10,699 nt of DNA from UBA10427 sp003500135 (GTDB taxonomy: Bacteria; Bacteroidota; Bacteroidia; Cytophagales; Cyclobacteriaceae). The stretch is taken from assembly GCA_963966275.1 (NCBI GenBank), contig CAWZYQ010000135.1:1-10699 (forward strand), read 5' to 3'. Below are positions 6,971-10,699 of this stretch, one piece after another. Each line of letters opens with the position of its first letter. Within the stretch, counting starts at the first letter, position 1. The position numbers and the translations under genes are program-made. The notes beneath the pieces were generated by a model. That model saw only the letters and a list, made by a program, of their open reading frames with translations. It ran no database searches and was not told the origin of the DNA.

Positions 6971-7004
6971 GTTTGCAAACCTATAAAAAATGCCGTAAAG
7001 GCAT
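6971..7004 (-). promoter_or_regulatory. Probable promoter/operator of the FAH-M23 operon
   Basis: On the minus strand TAGGTTTG (plus-strand 6976-6983) fits the -7 consensus TAnnTTTG, 19 bases before the ATG. It is partly embedded in the perfect palindrome GTTTGCAAAC (6971-6980), which could serve as an operator. The eight-base core GTTTGCAA recurs at 7034-7041. Next to it lies a small hairpin, ATGCC-N5-GGCAT (6990-7004). The 138-bp region also has to hold the start signals of the divergent M48 gene, where I find no clear -7 box. Confidence 0.4.
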
Positions 7005-7095
7005 ACTCAGGTAATAAAAAAATAGTACGAAGTGTTTGCAAGGATGCTAAAAAAGGAACACATTAGCAACAAATAGAACCGGAGATTAACTAATT

Positions 7096-7923
7096 ATGAA
7101 AACGATAAAATACAAAGTGAGAATCCTTTTAAAATCCGGCTTTTTAATGGCCGCGATGTTAATGATCTATTCCTGCGCCACGGTTCCAGTGACGGGAAGA
7201 AGCCAGTTGTCTTTGATCTCAAACAGCGAGATACTGCCGATGAGCTTTTCTCAGTATGAACAGGTTATGGACAGCAGTAAATTATCTGATGACAAAGAAA
7301 AGGTTCAGATGATCAAAACTGTGGGAAATCGTATTCAGTTGGCGGTTGAAGAATTTATGCGGGAAAAGGGGCATTCTGATGAACTCAATGGCTACGAATG
7401 GGAATTTAACCTGATTGACGCCGATGTGGCCAATGCCTGGTGTATGCCGGGCGGAAAAGTGGCGTTTTACACCGGTATTCTTCCGATTTGTAAAGATGAA
7501 ACCGGCGTAGCCGTAGTGATGGGGCACGAAGTTGCCCATGCCATTGCCAACCACGGCCGTGAACGTATGAGCCAGGGACTGGTGCAGCAAATGGGTGGCG
7601 TGGCGCTTTCAGTAGCTTTGGACGAACAGCCGGAGCAAACGCAGGCCTTGTTCGGACAGGCTTATGCCATCGGTTCGAGTGTGGGCGTTATGCTGCCGTT
7701 CAGCCGTTTGCATGAATCGGAAGCGGACAAGCTGGGCCTCTATTTCATGGCGCTGGCCGGATATGACCCGAATGAAGCGCCTAAATTCTGGGAACGCATG
7801 AAAGCGGCTTCAGGCGGACAGGCCCCACCGGAGTTTTTATCTACACACCCTTCCAATGAAACGAGAATCAACGACCTGAAAGCGGAGATCCCCAAGGCTA
7901 TGGAATATTATCGTGAACAATAA
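7096..7923 (+). CDS. M48-family metallopeptidase, outer-envelope lipoprotein
   Basis: This 275-residue zinc protease begins with a lipoprotein signal peptide: a basic N-terminus, the hydrophobic LMAAMLMIY, then lipobox IYSC with lipidation Cys27, followed by ATVPVTGRSQL, a conserved start in this family. The peptidase domain has NAWCMPGGKVAFYTGIL, the HEVAH zinc motif (His144, Glu145, His148) and the third ligand region HESEADKLG (Glu207). FLSTHPSNETRI is the usual C-terminal signature. The size and layout match LoiP/YcaL-type M48 proteins without the TPR tail of BepA. Those relatives degrade misfolded outer-membrane proteins, so an envelope quality-control role is inferred. A weak GGAG lies 11 bases before the ATG. 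It is divergent from the FAH gene and followed by a terminator-like hairpin. Confidence 0.93.
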   Translation: MKTIKYKVRILLKSGFLMAAMLMIYSCATVPVTGRSQLSLISNSEILPMSFSQYEQVMDSSKLSDDKEKVQMIKTVGNRIQLAVEEFMREKGHSDELNGYEWEFNLIDADVANAWCMPGGKVAFYTGILPICKDETGVAVVMGHEVAHAIANHGRERMSQGLVQQMGGVALSVALDEQPEQTQALFGQAYAIGSSVGVMLPFSRLHESEADKLGLYFMALAGYDPNEAPKFWERMKAASGGQAPPEFLSTHPSNETRINDLKAEIPKAMEYYREQ

Positions 7924-7939
7924 AACTAAAAATCATTGA

Positions 7940-8509
7940 ATGAAAACGGGAGTGATGTGCATACAGATCTTCCGTTTTTTTATTATAAAAACATTGGAAA
8001 CACATTATTACACCGAGATCGATACGCCATTGGGCAAAATGATGGCTATCGGGAGTGAGACACAACTTTATCAGCTTGAGTTTTTAGATACCGAACCGGA
8101 GAACTACCTGCCCAAACTAGCTGCTGTCGGGCAATTCAACCTTTCGCCACAACCATGCGACATGCTCGAAAATGTGCGAAAGCAGGTTGAAGCGTATTTT
8201 GATCACGAGTTACAGCGCTTCAATGTTGAAACAGGTCCGTCCGGTACACCTTTTCAAAGGGAGGTATGGGAAAAAGTGAAGGAAATTCCCTTTGGCAGAA
8301 CGAAAACCTATGCCGATGTGGCCAAAGAGTTGGGCGATGAGCAAAAGGTGCGTGCTGTGGCAAATGCCAACGGCGCCAATCGTGTGGCGCTGATTGTTCC
8401 GTGTCATAGGGTAGTGGGGGCCAACCAGGACTTGACAGGGTATCGGTGGGGCCTTGAACGAAAAGAGGCGCTGCTCGATCATGAAAGAAGGCAGAAAAGG
8501 CTGTTCTAG
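7940..8509 (+). CDS. ogt: Methylated-DNA--protein-cysteine S-methyltransferase (Ogt/MGMT)
   Basis: The protein is a suicide repair enzyme that moves alkyl groups from O6-alkylguanine or O4-alkylthymine to its own cysteine. It is 189 residues as listed. An N-terminal RNase-H-like domain begins near HYYTEIDTPLGKM. The C-terminal DNA-binding domain has GTPFQREVWEKVKEIPFGRT, Tyr124, the arginine finger Arg138 (KVRAVANANG) and the active site IVPCHRVVG with nucleophile Cys155. TGYRWGLERKEALL follows. It is a stand-alone Ogt type without an Ada domain. The start is doubtful. The ATG at 7940 adds 18 residues (MKTGVMCIQIFRFF and so on) unlike the family and encoded across the terminator-like hairpin. 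A TTG at 7994 would give ETHYYTEID directly after Met, the expected N-terminus (171 residues). The ATG is listed only because it is the sole ATG-type start in frame near the domain. The stop lies 3 bp from that of the convergent ATPase gene. Confidence 0.9.
   Translation: MKTGVMCIQIFRFFIIKTLETHYYTEIDTPLGKMMAIGSETQLYQLEFLDTEPENYLPKLAAVGQFNLSPQPCDMLENVRKQVEAYFDHELQRFNVETGPSGTPFQREVWEKVKEIPFGRTKTYADVAKELGDEQKVRAVANANGANRVALIVPCHRVVGANQDLTGYRWGLERKEALLDHERRQKRLF
7943..7981 (+). terminator. Hairpin with T7 tract behind the M48 gene
   Basis: AAAACGGGAG (7943-7952) can pair with CTTCCGTTTT (7969-7978), ten pairs including one G-T, around a 16-base loop. The run of seven Ts at 7975-7981 completes a terminator-like form. 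It begins 20 bases past the M48 stop. It overlaps the first codons of the longest reading of the alkyltransferase gene, which bears on where that gene starts. Confidence 0.55.
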
Positions 8510-8512
8510 AAT

Positions 8513-9670
8513 TTATTTACCCAGCTCTACATTCAGATAGGGAGCGTCGAAACTGTATGTTTTTAACTGGTAAAAATTCACAAAGCGCGGTAAAAAGATG
8601 GTTTGCCTGCGGTTGTGCAGCTGGATCACCAGTTCATCGCCAAATTTATTCAGTTCAAATTCCTCTCCCTCGAGTAGCGGAAGTTTAACCCTTACATTGT
8701 AGCGGTTCAGGTTTTCTTTTACTTCTATTGGCGCTTCCTGGTGAAAAACAGTCGTGGGGTCATCATCGCGATATATAGTATCAGCAATTTTCATCAGCAG
8801 TTCGGCGCCAAACACTTCAGTGCCAATGTGTTGGGCTTTAAAAATGGGTAGCTCGGAAAAACTATCTTCGATTTCCCTGAGGTATTTCTGTTGCGTTTTA
8901 TAGTACTGTTCAAAAAATGATCCGCTGCCTTCCTCCTGCAAAAGGCGATTGACTATGAGCGCATCTACGTTATACCCATATAAACTGAGGTAGGTATAGG
9001 CCCGTTTGGACTCATTGATCACCATGCGCTCGGCATTGGTAACGATACGGATAGATGATATGGAAGGGTCGCCAAATATTTTCTGTATGGTTTCCAGCTT
9101 GTCGAAAATGTTTTCGAGCTCTTCATAGCCCTTGTCGAGGGGTATTCCGGTGGTATACCGGGCCACACGACCTACATTGCGAATGGCGAATTTTTGAAGT
9201 GGCAGCGCTTTGGTCACCCACCATTTTGTAACCTGCGGCAAGGTCAGTAACGTTAAGGTCTCACCGGTAGGGGCAGAGTCGATCACGATCAGGTCATATT
9301 GCTTTTCCGTATAGAATTTTTCTATCCAAAGGAAGGCCGAAGCCTCTTCCATGCCGGGCAGCGCCGACATTTCCTCCGCCATCACGTTTTTTACTCCCTG
9401 CCATTTAAATACCGTAAGCATAAGCTGGCGGATATTGCCCCAGTATTTTTTCATGGAATAATAAACATCCAGTTCCTGGGCGTATAAATTTTCGCTTACT
9501 TCAACGGGTTCAGGCTGCAGCTCTTTATCCAGGGCATCAGACAGTGAATGCGCGGGGTCAGTGGATATAATGAGGGTTTTGTATCCTGCAGCCGCAGCTT
9601 TTATGGCAGTTGCCGCTGCGATCGTGGTTTTTCCTACGCCGCCTTTTCCTGTAAAGAGAATAATTCGCAT
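8513..9670 (-). CDS. ArsA/Get3-family ATPase without cysteines
   Basis: This 385-residue single-domain ATPase belongs to the ArsA/TRC40 branch of the SIMIBI class. It has the deviant Walker A GKGGVGKTT (8-16) with signature Lys9, switch I STDPAHS (36-42), switch II DSAPTGETL (131-139) and the adenine-binding-type TNAERMVI (211-218). The C-terminal 60 residues (about 324-383, YNVRVKLPLLEGEEFEL onward) match the HSP20-like beta domain attached to many bacterial ArsA proteins. The protein contains no cysteine. It therefore lacks both the arsenite-binding cysteines of E. coli ArsA and the CxxC zinc pair of eukaryotic Get3. No arsR, arsB or arsC is nearby. I conclude it is not an arsenic pump ATPase in the classical sense. 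Tail-anchored protein targeting or another client-handling job is a guess. It is transcribed apart from the upstream hydrolase gene by virtue of the terminator at 9700-9727. Confidence 0.9.
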   Translation of the reverse strand: MRIILFTGKGGVGKTTIAAATAIKAAAAGYKTLIISTDPAHSLSDALDKELQPEPVEVSENLYAQELDVYYSMKKYWGNIRQLMLTVFKWQGVKNVMAEEMSALPGMEEASAFLWIEKFYTEKQYDLIVIDSAPTGETLTLLTLPQVTKWWVTKALPLQKFAIRNVGRVARYTTGIPLDKGYEELENIFDKLETIQKIFGDPSISSIRIVTNAERMVINESKRAYTYLSLYGYNVDALIVNRLLQEEGSGSFFEQYYKTQQKYLREIEDSFSELPIFKAQHIGTEVFGAELLMKIADTIYRDDDPTTVFHQEAPIEVKENLNRYNVRVKLPLLEGEEFELNKFGDELVIQLHNRRQTIFLPRFVNFYQLKTYSFDAPYLNVELGK

Positions 9671-9692
9671 GGCTAAAGATAGAAGGTTACAC

Positions 9693-9700
9693 CAAAAATA
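9693..9700 (-). promoter_or_regulatory. Promoter -7 box (TATTTTTG) for the ArsA-type ATPase gene
   Basis: Read on the minus strand the bases are TATTTTTG, an exact TAnnTTTG match and the same octamer as at katG. The ATG of the ATPase is 22 bases downstream, giving a leader of roughly 15 bases. The box directly adjoins the U tract of the preceding terminator, so any -33 element would fall inside the terminator hairpin; none is obvious there. Confidence 0.45.
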
Positions 9701-9727
9701 AAAAGGGAGCCGAAGCTCCCCTTTTTT
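9700..9727 (-). terminator. C(UUCG)G hairpin terminator after the GDSL hydrolase gene
   Basis: On the minus strand GGGAGC pairs with GCTCCC (plus-strand 9705-9710 and 9715-9720) around a TTCG loop closed by C-G, the very stable cUUCGg tetraloop. A run of Ts follows (complement of 9700-9704) and an A run precedes it (complement of 9722-9727). It lies 20 bases after the hydrolase stop. With A and T runs on both sides it could act in either direction. Confidence 0.88.
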
Positions 9728-9746
9728 AGGTTTATGTTGGTTAGCG

Positions 9747-10699
9747 TTAAGGTAGAATTACGCCTCGATAGTTATTGCTATTGACCGTTGGGATGTTTGA
9801 CCCAAATTTACTGTTTATACTTTGTATAAAGGCATTGGCCATTACGGCATATCCCTTAGGAGTAAGGTGTACGGCATCCAGTGAGAAAGCCCCACCCTGT
9901 ATATATTCAGCATTTATAGCCTCTGTTCCGGTAAAGAATCCGTTATTAACTTCGGTGAGTATGTCATTGGTATTCAATACTGCCACATCGCTGCTGCTAC
10001 TGTAAGAGCTGATCACGCTGTTAAAGTAGTTCCAGTGGTCGTACATGCGATCAAGCTCGTCGTGTGTCAAAATGTATTGGTCTGCTTTAGGTTGCACGGC
10101 TCTGTTACCTTCTAGTTCCTCGGCAGCAATGGCTGTAAATAAGATCAATTCTCCTTCCTGCATTTGCCTGATGCCGAGAGGGTTGGTTTCAGTAACCGGA
10201 ACTTCAATTACAAAAGGATTGGCGCCGATCTCGAAAACCGGATAGATCCCTGCTGCTTTGAGATCATTTGTAGTAGATGCTATTTCACCTGCTATTCCAT
10301 TCTGTAAATCTTCATTAGTTGCAAGTTCGTTGTCGATTATATCGAACAGCGGGGCAAGATTCTCAGAGGTTTCATTGCCTTGAAGGTGATCCGGTAATTC
10401 GCTAATTAATTGGTTAGATAAGTCTTCGACAGCTTGTTCAGCAATTGCTTGAGCTTCCTGATCAGATGCACCAGCATCTATTGCTGCATCATATGCAGGC
10501 TGATATGCCGCTTGAAAAGCCAGATCTGGAATTACATTAGTCGCAACAGCTGCAATAGTTACTGCTAATTCAATTTGAGGATCAATTTCTCTGGCGTATC
10601 CTACATTCGCACTATCAACGTCTGCTTGAGTAAATATAGGAATACCATTCCAAGGCACAATCTGAAAGAATGGAATGTTGGTTACGTCAGGTATTGTGG
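9747..10699 (-). CDS. SGNH/GDSL-type hydrolase, partial (5' end outside window)
   Basis: The frame stays open to the window edge, so only the C-terminal 316 residues are seen. The visible part starts IPDVTNIPFFQIVPWNGIPI, a stretch I recognise from Bacteroidota SGNH hydrolases, where it follows the GDSL and GxN blocks. A GTG at 10658 is inside this conserved stretch and is not the start. FEIGANPFVIE, RQMQEGELILFTA and the catalytic Asp274-x-x-His277 in FSLDAVHLTPKGYA follow, ending in SNNYRGVILP. The GDSL serine block must lie to the right. Between PWNGIPI and IGANPF there is an insertion of about 110 residues rich in Ala, Asp, Glu and Gln (codons about 10235-10570), predicted helical and longer than the linker I remember in relatives. 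Family members are exported esterases or lipases; the substrate is unknown. Confidence 0.85.
   Translation of the reverse strand, partial: TIPDVTNIPFFQIVPWNGIPIFTQADVDSANVGYAREIDPQIELAVTIAAVATNVIPDLAFQAAYQPAYDAAIDAGASDQEAQAIAEQAVEDLSNQLISELPDHLQGNETSENLAPLFDIIDNELATNEDLQNGIAGEIASTTNDLKAAGIYPVFEIGANPFVIEVPVTETNPLGIRQMQEGELILFTAIAAEELEGNRAVQPKADQYILTHDELDRMYDHWNYFNSVISSYSSSSDVAVLNTNDILTEVNNGFFTGTEAINAEYIQGGAFSLDAVHLTPKGYAVMANAFIQSINSKFGSNIPTVNSNNYRGVILP

Noticed and set aside
6958..7041. N-terminal extension of the FAH-family protein to TTG 7041
   Set aside because: The extra 28 residues have no family match and run through the presumed promoter; ATG 6957 gives the conserved N-terminus.
8513..9670. 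Arsenic resistance locus
   Set aside because: The ATPase has no cysteines and no arsR, arsB, arsC or acr3 is beside it.
9747..10658. Complete 303-residue hydrolase starting at GTG 10658
   Set aside because: The conserved family sequence continues in frame upstream of this GTG (IPDVTNIPFFQI) to the window edge, so the gene is partial, not complete.

Overview
The window looks like ordinary chromosome of a Bacteroidota bacterium, probably a marine or soil Cytophagales-type lineage. The evidence is moderate GC content, the near absence of Shine-Dalgarno sequences, several matches to the Bacteroidota promoter -7 box TAnnTTTG (two of them the exact string TATTTTTG), a signal-peptide KatG beside an OxyR, a long M23 peptidase of the Bacteroidota type, and a GDSL/SGNH hydrolase whose nearest remembered relatives are from flavobacteria and cytophagas. 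Placement below phylum is inference.

Layout from left to right. Bases 1-187 hold only inverted repeats. Bases 188-683 hold a DUF433 / DUF5615 (PIN-like) type II toxin-antitoxin pair. Both reading frames are broken by one base inside T homopolymers, in opposite directions. Bases 684-1014 are a gene-free convergent gap with an unusual array of four palindromes spaced 22-23 bp apart (842-932). Next come oxyR (minus strand) and katG (plus strand), divergently transcribed from a 105-bp region with two overlapping inverted repeats and a good -7 box. katG ends at a strong hairpin terminator that probably serves both strands.

From 4452 to 6957 a minus-strand pair encodes a small fumarylacetoacetate-hydrolase-family enzyme followed by an overlapping M23 cell-wall peptidase. 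Divergent from it is an M48 lipoprotein metallopeptidase, followed by a terminator-like hairpin and an O6-alkylguanine-DNA alkyltransferase. The alkyltransferase converges, with a 3-bp gap, on an ArsA/Get3-type ATPase that contains no cysteine. A UUCG-loop terminator then separates that ATPase from a GDSL/SGNH hydrolase that runs off the right edge of the window.

Functional picture. oxyR-katG forms a self-contained peroxide-defence unit: a cytoplasmic peroxide sensor and an exported catalase-peroxidase. M23 and M48 are envelope maintenance enzymes, Ogt repairs alkylated DNA, and the ATPase is a likely membrane-protein-targeting or other client-handling enzyme. I see no mobile element, tRNA, rRNA or CRISPR array. 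I cannot demonstrate a wholly new system. The least explained signals are the phased palindrome array at 842-932 and the doubly frameshifted toxin-antitoxin pair.
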